From Flavipsychrobacter sp. (GTDB lineage Bacteria; Bacteroidota; Bacteroidia; Chitinophagales; Chitinophagaceae), in the NCBI GenBank assembly GCA_016786615.1, contig JAEUVX010000010.1:124001-188000 (forward strand): a stretch of DNA of 64,000 nucleotides. Reading direction: 5' to 3'. The notes under the pieces are model-generated. The model was not told where the DNA came from. It ran no database searches and saw only the letters and a list, made by a program, of their open reading frames with translations. This document shows positions 1-8,581 of the stretch, in pieces (position 1 is the stretch's first letter; each line of letters starts with the position of its first letter). The position numbers and the translations under genes are program-made.

Positions 1-1
1 T

Positions 2-2050
2 AAAGAACGTAGCCGCGATGCATTTCCTGTACCGGCACGCACTTCATCCGAAGCTATGGTGCTGACAGATAAAGAAGCTACCAACTTTCAGTTGCAAATC
101 ATCTTCCCGTCTGTAACAAAAGGTGATGAAAGTACACTTGGCGGTTATCGTGATAATATTAAACAAGCATTGGTAACACAAATGTGGAATCAACGCCTGA
201 GCGACCTTGCACGCAGCAGCAATCCTCCTTATCCGTATGCGGCAGTAGGTTTTGATGGTTGGGCTCGTGGTTACGAAAGCCTTTCGGCATTTGCATTGTT
301 TGGTGCAGATGGCCCTGAGAAAGCAATGAATGCATTGACGGCAGAATTGACAAGGGCTAAGGAATATGGCTTTACAAACAGCGAACTGGAAATAGCCAAG
401 AAGGGTATGGTGAGTTTTATAGAGAAAGCATACAACGAGCGTAATACTACAGAAAGCGGTTCGCTGGTAGATGAATATGTACGCAACTTCCTGGAGGCTG
501 AACCAATACCGGGTATTGAAAAAGAATATGAATACTACAAGCAATTGATGCCGGGTATTACCGTAGAAGAACTGAATAAGGATGTAAAAGGCTGGATGAG
601 TAATATGAATACTTTCTCGCTGATAACAGGCCCGCAGCAAGCTGCCGATAAACTACCTACCAATGCACAGCTACTGGCTATGACTAAGAAAGGTTTTGAG
701 CAGAAGGTGACGGCTATGGAAGAAAAAACAGTAGCTGAAAACCTGCTGGATAAAAAACCAACACCGGGCAAAGTAGTATCTAAAAATGATGATAAAGACT
801 TTGGTGCTACTACATATACACTGAGCAATGGTGTGAAAGTAACTATCAAATCTACCAGCTTTAAGAGCGATGAAATACTTGTAAAGGGTATTAAAAAAGG
901 TGGTACGGGCAGCTATGGGCTTGGCGATAAATACAGTGCGCAATATGCTACACAAGTGGCAGGTGCTATGGGTTATGGCAACTTTACGCCTACCGACCTT
1001 GAAAAAGCCATTGCAGGTAAAACAATCAAAGCGAGTGGTGCTATCGGCGATATACAGAACTCTGTTACTGCAAGCAGTACTATCAAAGATTTTGAATCGA
1101 TGCTGCAACTGATGTACCTGAAACTGACACAACCACGCAAAGATGATGCACTGTTCAAAGCATTCATCGATAAGCAGAAGATGCAATTACAATTCATATC
1201 TGCCAATCCGCAGGCTGCTTTCTTCGATACGATGTACACAGTGTTATATAATAAAAACCCGTTAGCACCATCTGCTGTTCCTAAAGCTGCACACTACGAT
1301 GCTATCAATCTCAACAGGGCTTTGGAGATATATAATACAGAGCTGGGTAATGCAGATGGTATGGAGTTTTATATAACAGGTAATGTAGATGCTGCAACAG
1401 CCATTCCGCTTATAGAAACATATATTGGTGGTTTGCCGACGACGGGTAAAAAGCCTTCGTTCAAAGACAATGGTGTGCGCCCTGTAGCTGGTGTGCAGAA
1501 GTTTACCTACAAGAAAGGTACTGAAAAACAAAGCCTGATATTTGGTTTATATACCGGTGAAACCAAGTACTCCGAAGACCTGAACCTGAAAGCACAGGCA
1601 TTATCAGAGATACTGAATATTAAAGTGATAGAAGAACTGAGGGAGAAGCTGGGAGGTATATATGGTGGTGGTTATAATGCAGGTGTAAGCCAGTATCCGT
1701 ACGAACGCTATAATGTTAGTTTGTACCTGCCTTGCGGACCTGAAAATGTAGATAAGCTGATAGCTGCTGCAAACGAAGTGGTGGCAAGCATTAAGAAGAA
1801 CGGCCCTGATGCGAAAGACCTTGATAAAGTAAAAGCACAATGGCACGAACAACGCCGCGATAAGATGAAAGAAAATGGCTTCTGGAATGAGAAGATGGAG
1901 CAGGTAATGTTCTGGGGTAGAGACAGGAAGAATGTTTTTGACTACGATAGTTGGATAGATAAATTAACGACCAACGATATTAAAGATATAGCCAATCAGT
2001 TGTTAGGTGGCAAGAACGAGTTTATCTCTGTTCTGTATCCTGAATCATAA
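2..2050 (+). CDS. M16 family zinc metallopeptidase (insulinase/pitrilysin type), 5'-truncated by the window edge
   Basis: The reading frame is open from base 2, so the gene begins upstream of the window and only about 682 C-terminal residues are present. Bacteroidota M16 proteins of this kind are about 900-950 residues with two peptidase-like halves. The visible part covers the end of the first half and the whole second half. It includes the REKLGGIYGGGYN segment near base 1645, which matches the conserved Arg/Tyr region of the non-catalytic half in this family. The zinc motif HxxEH is not visible and should lie upstream, so catalytic activity cannot be judged here. These proteins are normally exported and degrade peptides in the periplasm. 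A strong hairpin terminator follows the stop codon. Confidence 0.9.
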   Translation, partial: KERSRDAFPVPARTSSEAMVLTDKEATNFQLQIIFPSVTKGDESTLGGYRDNIKQALVTQMWNQRLSDLARSSNPPYPYAAVGFDGWARGYESLSAFALFGADGPEKAMNALTAELTRAKEYGFTNSELEIAKKGMVSFIEKAYNERNTTESGSLVDEYVRNFLEAEPIPGIEKEYEYYKQLMPGITVEELNKDVKGWMSNMNTFSLITGPQQAADKLPTNAQLLAMTKKGFEQKVTAMEEKTVAENLLDKKPTPGKVVSKNDDKDFGATTYTLSNGVKVTIKSTSFKSDEILVKGIKKGGTGSYGLGDKYSAQYATQVAGAMGYGNFTPTDLEKAIAGKTIKASGAIGDIQNSVTASSTIKDFESMLQLMYLKLTQPRKDDALFKAFIDKQKMQLQFISANPQAAFFDTMYTVLYNKNPLAPSAVPKAAHYDAINLNRALEIYNTELGNADGMEFYITGNVDAATAIPLIETYIGGLPTTGKKPSFKDNGVRPVAGVQKFTYKKGTEKQSLIFGLYTGETKYSEDLNLKAQALSEILNIKVIEELREKLGGIYGGGYNAGVSQYPYERYNVSLYLPCGPENVDKLIAAANEVVASIKKNGPDAKDLDKVKAQWHEQRRDKMKENGFWNEKMEQVMFWGRDRKNVFDYDSWIDKLTTNDIKDIANQLLGGKNEFISVLYPES

Positions 2051-2076
2051 TACAGGTTGTAACAGCATAAAAGAAT

Positions 2077-2109
2077 AACGCCTCGTATAGTACGAGGCGT
2101 TTCTTTTTG
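2077..2109 (+). terminator. Rho-independent terminator of the M16 peptidase gene
   Basis: Perfect 11-bp stem AACGCCTCGTA / TACGAGGCGTT (2077-2087 with 2091-2101), a 3-base loop and a following T-rich stretch. It begins 27 bases after the peptidase stop codon and lies between that gene and the convergent recA. Confidence 0.9.
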
Positions 2110-2130
2110 TATACTAACCCAAAAATGTTT

Positions 2131-2228
2131 ACCAGTTGATGTATTGATTGGTTGTAATTGTAACAGCAAATTGTTTTCATTGTGATAGGGGGGGCTGATT
2201 AATTAATCAACCAGTCAACTAATCGACT
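2131..2228. repeat. 8-bp-phased word block, GTTGAT/TCAAC type
   Basis: TCAAC, TCAAC and TCGAC start at 2207, 2215 and 2223, exactly 8 bp apart. Inverted partners (GTTGAT, TTGATTGG, GTTG) lie at 2135-2154. The block ends against the recA stop codon. It is the weakest member of the family described at 36258-36476, but the 8-bp register is the same, and the GTTGAT word recurs at 36261-36282. Confidence 0.5.
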
Positions 2229-3222
2229 ATTCCGCGGGTTGCAGTGCGGCACGTATTTTACCTTCAACTTCTTCTGCAACTTCAGGATTGTCTGACAGGA
2301 ATTGTTTAACGGCATCGCGGCCTTGTCCTATCTTGCTTTCGCCGTAGCTGAACCATGAACCGCTTTTTTGCAATATGCCCAGTTCTACACCCATATCTAT
2401 TATCTCGCCTATTTTGCTGATACCCTCACCGAAGATGATATCGAACTCTACCTGACGGAACGGAGGTGCTACTTTGTTTTTCACAACCTTTACACGTGTA
2501 CGGTTACCGCTTGCTACATCACCATCTTTTATCTGGCTGATGCGGCGGATATCCAAACGTACAGAAGCGTAGAACTTCAGCGCGTTACCACCTGTAGTAG
2601 TTTCAGGGTTACCGAACATTACACCAATCTTTTCGCGTAGTTGGTTGATGAATATGCAGCAACAACCTGTACGGCTGATGGTAGCTGTAAGCTTACGCAA
2701 TGCCTGGCTCATAAGACGTGCCTGTAAACCCATTTTGCTGTCACCCATTTCGCCTTCCAGTTCGCCTTTTGGTACAAGTGCTGCTACAGAGTCTATCACT
2801 ACCACATCTATAGCACCCGATGATATAAGACGGTCTGCTATTTCAAGTCCTTGCTCACCATAGTCGGGCTGAGAGATGATGAGGTTATCTATATCTACAC
2901 CCAGTTTGCGTGCATAGCTCGAATCGAAAGCATGCTCGGCATCTATTATAGCACAGATACCGCCTTTCTTTTGTGCTTCTGCAATGGTATGTATAGCAAT
3001 TGTTGTTTTACCCGAAGATTCAGGACCGTAGATTTCTATTATACGCCCACGAGGAAAACCACCTACACCTAGCGCTACATCCAATCCTAATGAACCTGTG
3101 CTGATGGTGTCTATGTTGTCCTTTTGCTTATCGCCCAACATCATCACGGAGCCTTTACCATAATCCTTCTCTATCTTGTCGAGAGCGAGCTTTAATACTT
3201 TTAATTTTTCATCTGCTGCCAT
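2227..3222 (-). CDS. recA: RecA recombinase
   Basis: ATP-dependent DNA strand-exchange protein that forms filaments on single-stranded DNA, drives homologous recombination and triggers LexA-type self-cleavage. The 331-residue protein has the Walker A motif GPESSGKTT at about residues 66-74, the Walker B region [10 protein letters not shown], the L2-loop [20 protein letters not shown], and the typical RecA N-terminus with YGKGSVM. The length is slightly below the usual 345-355 because the acidic C-terminal tail is short. The gene is monocistronic and convergent with the M16 peptidase gene. A -7 element and two copies of TTTGTACAATA lie upstream. Confidence 0.98.
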   Translation of the reverse strand: MAADEKLKVLKLALDKIEKDYGKGSVMMLGDKQKDNIDTISTGSLGLDVALGVGGFPRGRIIEIYGPESSGKTTIAIHTIAEAQKKGGICAIIDAEHAFDSSYARKLGVDIDNLIISQPDYGEQGLEIADRLISSGAIDVVVIDSVAALVPKGELEGEMGDSKMGLQARLMSQALRKLTATISRTGCCCIFINQLREKIGVMFGNPETTTGGNALKFYASVRLDIRRISQIKDGDVASGNRTRVKVVKNKVAPPFRQVEFDIIFGEGISKIGEIIDMGVELGILQKSGSWFSYGESKIGQGRDAVKQFLSDNPEVAEEVEGKIRAALQPAE

Positions 3223-3258
3223 TGTGTTGTGATTTTAATCTGCTAAACTAATTTTTTT

Positions 3259-3303
3259 CAAAGATAAATAGACTTTGTACAATATCTATACATTTGTACA
3301 ATA
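3259..3303 (-). promoter_or_regulatory. recA promoter with duplicated TTTGTACAATA operator candidate
   Basis: Read on the minus strand, TATCTTTG (3266 to 3259) fits the Bacteroidota -7 consensus TAnnTTTG and would give a leader of about 30 bases. Just upstream, the 11-mer TTTGTACAATA occurs twice as an exact direct repeat (plus-strand 3274-3284 and 3293-3303, 19 bp apart). Each copy contains the palindrome TTGTACAA. The placement suits an SOS-type repressor site overlapping the promoter; which regulator binds is inference. Confidence 0.6.
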
Positions 3304-3801
3304 AAGTTATCCACATGTGTATGAATTGTTATTTTTTATGTTGATTATCAACTATTTATGATTTTGTATGGTTGAACATTCTTTACCTGTATTAAGGTAT
3401 TTCCATGATGTTATTATAATATGTCTGTCCACATCATTAGGAGAATGATATACATAAAATTATGGCAATAATACATTTTAAATATGTACTATTTCATCCC
3501 GACATCCTTAAAGAAGATTAAATAAACGTTAACCCAAAAGTAGGGTATGCCCAAAATATGTTTGCCTTACAAAAAGAGTGAAAGCCTTGTCGCTTAATGT
3601 TTTAGCGTATCAAAATAGTGCCTGATAATGTAGTCATCTACCAAAAACCACAGCATAATAAATTTAGTGGCTTTTCTGTACATAGTAGTTTTACACTAGA
3701 GGATATCAGAGTATCAAGTCGCGACCAAGTAATAACGATACCTGCAACCGGAAGCCGAAAAGGGTTAAAGAGTAGGCACTCATCATCTAAACAGTACAAT
3801 A
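3304..3801. other. Gene-free AT-rich intergenic region between divergent recA and the 619-residue protein gene
   Basis: About 500 bases with no convincing coding content. A short open frame at 3618-3905 runs out of frame into the following gene and has no recognisable features. The region presumably carries the promoter of the downstream gene, but no clear -7/-33 pair was identified. Confidence 0.6.
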
Positions 3802-5661
3802 ATGAAATACATCATCAGGGGCACACTACGTGGCCTGCTATGCTCAGATTGCTTTATGCATCTGGCAAAAATCAAAGTGCGCCTTTACAGCGCATCAAGC
3901 GATAATATAACGATGGTAGCATCTGCATCAGCTGCTCAAACATTCCACCAGTTATCGGACGATGAAATAAAACGCAAAAGCAAAATGCTGATTGCGGAAA
4001 CTACTACCGACGATGCGGGTAATTACAGTTTTGAACTGAGTGAAAAACAATACAAAGGCGAGGCTTATGAAATAGACATTGTGCTCGATACCAACTTCGG
4101 TAAAGAAAAACAATCGAAAGATGCAAAAGAATTCCAGTTCCACCTTACTACACGCCAGCCCGAATTCCGCTTGCGTGATAATATAGCTAAGGGAATACTG
4201 GTTGACTACTGGCGTTATGACATCATCGCTAAATGGTGGTGCCGTATTCTGCAACTGCTGGACCTGTGGGTGATATGCGGACGCGTAGTAGATTGTGATA
4301 CCAAACAACCCATACCGGGTGTAAAAGTATCGGCGTTTGACAGGGACTGGCTTCAGGACGATGCACTGGGAAGTGCTTTTACAGATGCTAATGGTTATTT
4401 CAAAATATACTATACATCTGATGCATTCAAACAAACACTGCTGAGCCCGTGGCTGAATATTGAATGGCAGGCAGGGCCTGATATCTATTTCAAAATAGAA
4501 TCATCGTCAGGTGCTGTGCTGCTTGCTGAAAGCCGCAACACAGGCCTTCGCGACGACCGTGTAAACAGGGGCAATTGCTTCTGCGTAACGCTCTGCGTGA
4601 AAGACGGTCCTACATCTACCGAGATACCATGGTTCACACACGTTGGTAATTACAGCATTACTAACGATATAAGCGCAGTAACAGGGCTTACAACACAAAA
4701 CCGCAGCTTTGCTACAGGTATAGGCTTTGGTTTCTTTGGTGCGGTGAAGCTGGTAGGCTATGCCACCAAGCGTGTGCCTACAGCACCGGGCAGCCCGTTG
4801 TACTACCGCTTCCGCTATAGTACAGATGGTACTACATGGCAGAATGTAACTGCTACACAGATAGTGAATGGCCGCCTGAAAGTGGCAACGCGTATGGTAG
4901 CATGGGGTAGTGGCACTGCGTTTCAGGATGTGGTGATAGACCCTGCACAGGCAGCATCTGCACCTGATGCACTACCGGTATTCGACCCGATGAACCCATC
5001 GACACCACCTGCCGACCATGTATTGCACCCTGATGCAAACGGATGGGTACGTGTTGACCAGCCTGCATTGGATAACGGCTTCTACGGGCCGCTGATGTGG
5101 CTGAACACAAACACCATAGCACCGGGTGGTGCAGGTGCAAGTGCGGGCGATACCGCAGGCAACCTGCCATCAACACCACGCAACGGGCATATTGTATACG
5201 TGGCATTCCAGACAACGGACAACCCTGCTACACATACCAACCCCGGCGATCCGAACTTCAACGAACAAGTGATGCAGGCACACATCTATGTAAACAACTG
5301 GGGCGAAGTAAGTTTGCTGAAACTTGAAGAACTGTTTGCCGGAAGTGGCGGATGTACACCTGTGAGTGCAAGTGCTACCGTACGCTATACTGCCGACCAT
5401 GAGCTGATAGCAGCATGGGGATTGTCGGTATCATCGGCTGCAGTGCCGGGTGGTATCACCATCAACCATTCGCTGACGGCGGGCAGCACTACACGTGGTA
5501 ATGCGCAATCCTTCAACATGGCTGCACCGGGCGAGGTAACACCTGCCTTTAATACATGGCCGTCATGTGCATACAGTCTGGTACTTACTACAAGACGCAA
5601 ACTGACCGATGGTGAAAACAACGACCACGGCAAGAACAACCAGGTAATATTCTGTAAATAA
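3802..5661 (+). CDS. Large Bacteroidota-type protein with two transthyretin/carboxypeptidase-regulatory-like segments, function unknown
   Basis: 619 residues with no signal peptide. The N-terminus (GTLRGLLCSDCF, then AKIKVRLYS) and a segment at about residues 65-90 resemble a first beta-sandwich of the kind where a modification is described as 'DDAGNYSFEL'. A second segment at about residues 158-195 (GRVVDCDTKQPIPGVKVSAFD, then FTDANGYFKIYY) is a clear carboxypeptidase-regulatory-like/transthyretin-like fold motif. The C-terminal 300 residues are rich in Gly, Ala, Thr and Pro and not recognised. I recall similar proteins beginning the same way in other Bacteroidota, which supports this start, but know no assigned role. 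A terminator follows. Confidence 0.8.
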   Translation: MKYIIRGTLRGLLCSDCFMHLAKIKVRLYSASSDNITMVASASAAQTFHQLSDDEIKRKSKMLIAETTTDDAGNYSFELSEKQYKGEAYEIDIVLDTNFGKEKQSKDAKEFQFHLTTRQPEFRLRDNIAKGILVDYWRYDIIAKWWCRILQLLDLWVICGRVVDCDTKQPIPGVKVSAFDRDWLQDDALGSAFTDANGYFKIYYTSDAFKQTLLSPWLNIEWQAGPDIYFKIESSSGAVLLAESRNTGLRDDRVNRGNCFCVTLCVKDGPTSTEIPWFTHVGNYSITNDISAVTGLTTQNRSFATGIGFGFFGAVKLVGYATKRVPTAPGSPLYYRFRYSTDGTTWQNVTATQIVNGRLKVATRMVAWGSGTAFQDVVIDPAQAASAPDALPVFDPMNPSTPPADHVLHPDANGWVRVDQPALDNGFYGPLMWLNTNTIAPGGAGASAGDTAGNLPSTPRNGHIVYVAFQTTDNPATHTNPGDPNFNEQVMQAHIYVNNWGEVSLLKLEELFAGSGGCTPVSASATVRYTADHELIAAWGLSVSSAAVPGGITINHSLTAGSTTRGNAQSFNMAAPGEVTPAFNTWPSCAYSLVLTTRRKLTDGENNDHGKNNQVIFCK

Positions 5662-5690
5662 CAGTTCCCCGTAAGGTACTGCTTATATGA

Positions 5691-5715
5691 TGCGCTCCCG
5701 GTATTCGGGGGCGCA
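5691..5715 (+). terminator. Hairpin terminator after the 619-residue protein gene
   Basis: 9-bp stem TGCGCTCCC / GGGGGCGCA (one G-T pair) at 5691-5699 and 5707-5715, about 30 bases past the stop codon. The T-rich tail is weak (TTATCTTATT), so efficiency is uncertain. Confidence 0.65.
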
Positions 5716-5803
5716 TTATCTTATTCACGCATATTTACAGATTTTTGTATCATCGTTAGACTAATCCGACGTGGATTCGAGTTGGCTTGTAGAAGGTTTG
5801 AAA

Positions 5804-6223
5804 TTATTGCCTGGACTTTTTATTACGCTCTCTCCATTTTTCTAAAATGCGTATTGCGGTTTCCAACTTTACGTTATTATCAAGATTTTTCAGTTCTCTC
5901 ATAGGTAACCAGTTTAATCTTAAAGTTGGGCTAAACGCATCATTAAGCTGCTTTGCCTGAGATAAATTAATTTTCATTTTTAGTGCCAATGTGCAATACA
6001 AAAACGTAGAAAATGTTCTAATGAAATAATGATAACTGAAAAAGAATATTATTAAAGCTATACCCATTATTAGAATTCCCTTATTCTCAAAAGCAGGGGT
6101 ATGTGATAATATAATAATCGTAACAGTAATTGTTAAAAGTTTAAGTACCAGATCATAAATGTGTGTCCAGATCATAGCTCGAATGATTATATTACAATTT
6201 ACTGGTTTTACAGAACAATGCAT
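5804..6223 (-). CDS. Small membrane protein of unknown function
   Basis: 139 residues. Two hydrophobic stretches at about residues 23-41 and 50-70 are likely membrane helices, followed by a basic cytoplasmic-type tail ending WRERNKKSRQ. No family recognised. It lies downstream of the TonB receptor gene on the same strand, separated by 126 bases that hold two inverted-repeat blocks, so co-transcription is unlikely. The base composition is more AT-rich than its neighbours. Confidence 0.6.
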   Translation of the reverse strand: MHCSVKPVNCNIIIRAMIWTHIYDLVLKLLTITVTIIILSHTPAFENKGILIMGIALIIFFFSYHYFIRTFSTFLYCTLALKMKINLSQAKQLNDAFSPTLRLNWLPMRELKNLDNNVKLETAIRILEKWRERNKKSRQ

Positions 6224-6238
6224 GATTTTGTTCTAACG

Positions 6239-6343
6239 TTTTCCACCGTTCCACCTGTTCCAATATTCCAGATATAGAACAAGTGGAACAGTGGAACAAA
6301 TATTCACACTTACAAACCGTGAATGTGTGAATGAGCGTGAATA
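6239..6343. repeat. 8-bp-phased inverted word block (GTTCCAC type and GTGAAT type)
   Basis: TTCC starts at 6241, 6249, 6258 and 6266 (steps 8, 9, 8). The inverse GAAC follows at 6277, 6286 and 6294 (steps 9, 8), forming a long imperfect hairpin. A second hairpin with another word follows directly: TTCACAC at 6303 pairs with GTGAAT at 6319, 6327 and 6337 (steps 8, 10). The two hairpins share layout and register but not sequence. They lie between two genes on the minus strand. Confidence 0.8.
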
Positions 6344-6349
6344 AGAGTA

Positions 6350-8362
6350 TTACTTCATCGTGTACCTGATGCCGAGGAAACCACGTATGCCCTGCAATGA
6401 TGCATAGTTGTAACTCGGGTCGAAGGTATAGCCCTGCGGATTATCGAGCGGGTCGTTTACTTTTTTGTCAAACGGGTCGTGCGCACGCAGTATCGGGTAC
6501 TTCGGCACAAAGTTGAACAGGTTTTTTACACCGCCATATACTTCTATTTGCTTGCCTATACGCTTGGTAAGCTGCACATTGGCTATACAAAACCATGGCG
6601 AGTATTCGGGGCGGAAATCGTTGGGCAGCAACGGCAGTCGCATAGGTCCGTTCCATTTACCTGTCAGGTCTATCATAAAGCCACGCGGCAGTGTGTATGT
6701 AACAGCGAAGTTGCCACTCCATGTTGGTGCCTGTATCTGTATGGTTTTAAACAAGCCGGTGCCTGTGTCTTCCATCTGGTACACATTCATATAGGTAACA
6801 CCAGCCATCACACGTATCGGGAAGCTGAAATTGCCCTCAACATTCAGCGATATGCCCTGCGATATGGCATGGCCTTTCAGGTTGTCATATATAATCTTGT
6901 TAGGGTCGGTGTCAAAGTCGCCATTTATCTTGTTGGTAAAATAAGAGTAGAAAGCAGTAATATCTATTACAGCAAATCCACGTCCTATTACCTGTTTTGT
7001 GTTATAGTTCAGGTTGGTGTTGTAAGAGCGTTCGGGATTCAGTGCTTCTTTTATCACCACCTGGCGTGCGCCTGTCAGTGCTGCATGGTCTTCGGTAAAG
7101 AGGTTCACTACACGATAGCCTGTACCCACGCTGGCACGTATTGCATTGCTTGTGTTGGGTGCCCATTTGTAGGCAAGGCGTGGCGAGTGTATGCTGCCGT
7201 GGTTTTTATCGTAGTCGTAACGATAGCCAAGCAGTATTTTATGTTTCTCATGCACAGCCCATTCGTCTTGTATAAATATACCGGGCAGGGGAGTAATGGC
7301 AGGAGCGTTGCTCTTACCATCAGCCGATAGGGTAGCAGGTGTGTTATCATCGTACACTGTATAACGATATGATGCACCGAGTAACAGGCTGTGTTTATCA
7401 TTCACACGCTTGTCCCAATACGCCTGTATAAAGGCTACCTGCTGGTTGGCATTATAAGGTGTAGTACCGTAGTAGCTATCCTGAAAGTGGTAGTTGTACG
7501 AATACTGTGTTATTATCTTTTCGCGTACAGGCAGTTGGTACATACCTATCAGCTCTATGCGTTTGGTAGTAATGCTCTCGCCATAGATGCTGTCACTACC
7601 CCTGTAGTCGGGTGTCCAGTTCATTTGTCCGCCCCAGCGGTCTTCAGCCACGTAACGTGCTGCCAGCGAAGCCAGTTTATAGTCTTTGCGCAGCAGGCTC
7701 CATTTATTGAATATCGATACACGGTTTTGCAGGGTGACATCTGTAAAGCCATCTTTATTATTATCTATGGGATTGCTGTAGTTGAAGTAGCTGACACCGA
7801 GCATACTATTCAGCTTACCGAGCTTGAATTTGGTTGATATATCGGCATTATACTCCTGCCAGTTTGTAGCAAATACATCGGCACTCAATAGCGGTGCGTT
7901 GTTGGGGGTGCGGGTAATTACATTGATGATACCACCCATAGCCTCCGAACCATACAGCGATGATGCTGGGCCTTTAACCACTTCTATACGGTCAACCATA
8001 CTATTGGGTATGCCATTCAATCCATATACGGTAGATAATGCACTGACAATAGGCATGCCATCTATCAGTATCATGGTATATGGCCCTTCCATACCATTGA
8101 TGTGTATATCGCCCGTATTACAGATGTTACAGTTCAGCTGTGGTTGTACGCCATTCAGCATACCTACCGCCTCAAAAAGGCTTGGTGTGGGGTTCTTTTT
8201 AAAGAATTTCGCTGTGATAATCTCTACAGGTATAGGGCTGTCTTTACGGCTCATTAATTTCATAGTGCCTGTTACCACTACATCCTCCAACGTGTCTTTA
8301 CTGCTTTGTGCAGCTACATTCAGGCTGCTTAATATCAATATCGAGAGTAATAATTGTTTCAT
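6350..8362 (-). CDS. TonB-dependent outer-membrane receptor (BtuB/CirA-like)
   Basis: 670-residue receptor that imports a scarce ligand across the outer membrane using TonB energy. The signal peptide (to about AAQ at residue 20) is followed by a TonB-box-like EDVVVTG, a plug domain with LIDGMPI and RIEVVKGPASSLYGSEAMGGIINVIT at about residues 95-150, and then a beta-barrel ending in the typical LGIRYTMK. Cys78 and Cys81 in the plug (NCNICNT) are unusual. There is no N-terminal CarboxypepD_reg domain, so it is not SusC-like. The -7 promoter element is only 7 bases before the ATG and a DtxR-like palindrome sits in the promoter, suggesting control by iron or manganese. The ligand is not evident. 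Confidence 0.95.
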   Translation of the reverse strand: MKQLLLSILILSSLNVAAQSSKDTLEDVVVTGTMKLMSRKDSPIPVEIITAKFFKKNPTPSLFEAVGMLNGVQPQLNCNICNTGDIHINGMEGPYTMILIDGMPIVSALSTVYGLNGIPNSMVDRIEVVKGPASSLYGSEAMGGIINVITRTPNNAPLLSADVFATNWQEYNADISTKFKLGKLNSMLGVSYFNYSNPIDNNKDGFTDVTLQNRVSIFNKWSLLRKDYKLASLAARYVAEDRWGGQMNWTPDYRGSDSIYGESITTKRIELIGMYQLPVREKIITQYSYNYHFQDSYYGTTPYNANQQVAFIQAYWDKRVNDKHSLLLGASYRYTVYDDNTPATLSADGKSNAPAITPLPGIFIQDEWAVHEKHKILLGYRYDYDKNHGSIHSPRLAYKWAPNTSNAIRASVGTGYRVVNLFTEDHAALTGARQVVIKEALNPERSYNTNLNYNTKQVIGRGFAVIDITAFYSYFTNKINGDFDTDPNKIIYDNLKGHAISQGISLNVEGNFSFPIRVMAGVTYMNVYQMEDTGTGLFKTIQIQAPTWSGNFAVTYTLPRGFMIDLTGKWNGPMRLPLLPNDFRPEYSPWFCIANVQLTKRIGKQIEVYGGVKNLFNFVPKYPILRAHDPFDKKVNDPLDNPQGYTFDPSYNYASLQGIRGFLGIRYTMK

Positions 8363-8369
8363 GTTGGGG

Positions 8370-8400
8370 CAAAGGTATAATATTTTTAGATTAATCTAAA
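8370..8400 (-). promoter_or_regulatory. TonB receptor promoter with embedded 16-bp palindrome
   Basis: On the minus strand the -7 element TACCTTTG occupies 8377 to 8370. The perfect palindrome TTTAGATTAATCTAAA (8385-8400) lies between the -7 and -33 positions, where a bound repressor would block RNA polymerase. Its TTTAGn...nCTAAA halves resemble DtxR/MntR-family operators. Assignment to that family is inference. Confidence 0.65.
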
Positions 8401-8501
8401 TTAATTTATTTGACAGCTCAAAATATTGTGATTTTATGAAGGTATTTTTTGTTAATAGGTGGTTAACCAGTTGCAAAAGGGCAGTTAACGAAGGTTGGAT
8501 T

Positions 8502-8534
8502 TTTGAATGTATATATAGGCTAAGGCTACATTCG
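8502..8534 (+). promoter_or_regulatory. Promoter of the T9SS repeat protein gene
   Basis: TTTG at 8502-8505 and TACATTCG at 8527-8534 (one mismatch to TAnnTTTG), separated by 21 bases. Transcription from here would start at about 8540, downstream of the ATG codons at 8546 and earlier in frame, which favours initiation at 8582. Confidence 0.5.
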
Positions 8535-8581
8535 TGCAGTATCAAATGAAAAAGCGATCAATCTCAAAACAAAGTACAAAC

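Noticed and set aside
44-640. Long open frames antisense to strong genes (for example 44-640, 6479-7330, 9670-10230, 59735-60496)
   Set aside because: They mirror codon bias of the real genes on the other strand; the last reflects the lysine/alanine/proline repeats.
3618-3905. 95-codon open frame upstream of the 619-residue protein gene
   Set aside because: It overlaps the start of that gene out of frame, has no recognisable composition or motif and no promoter.
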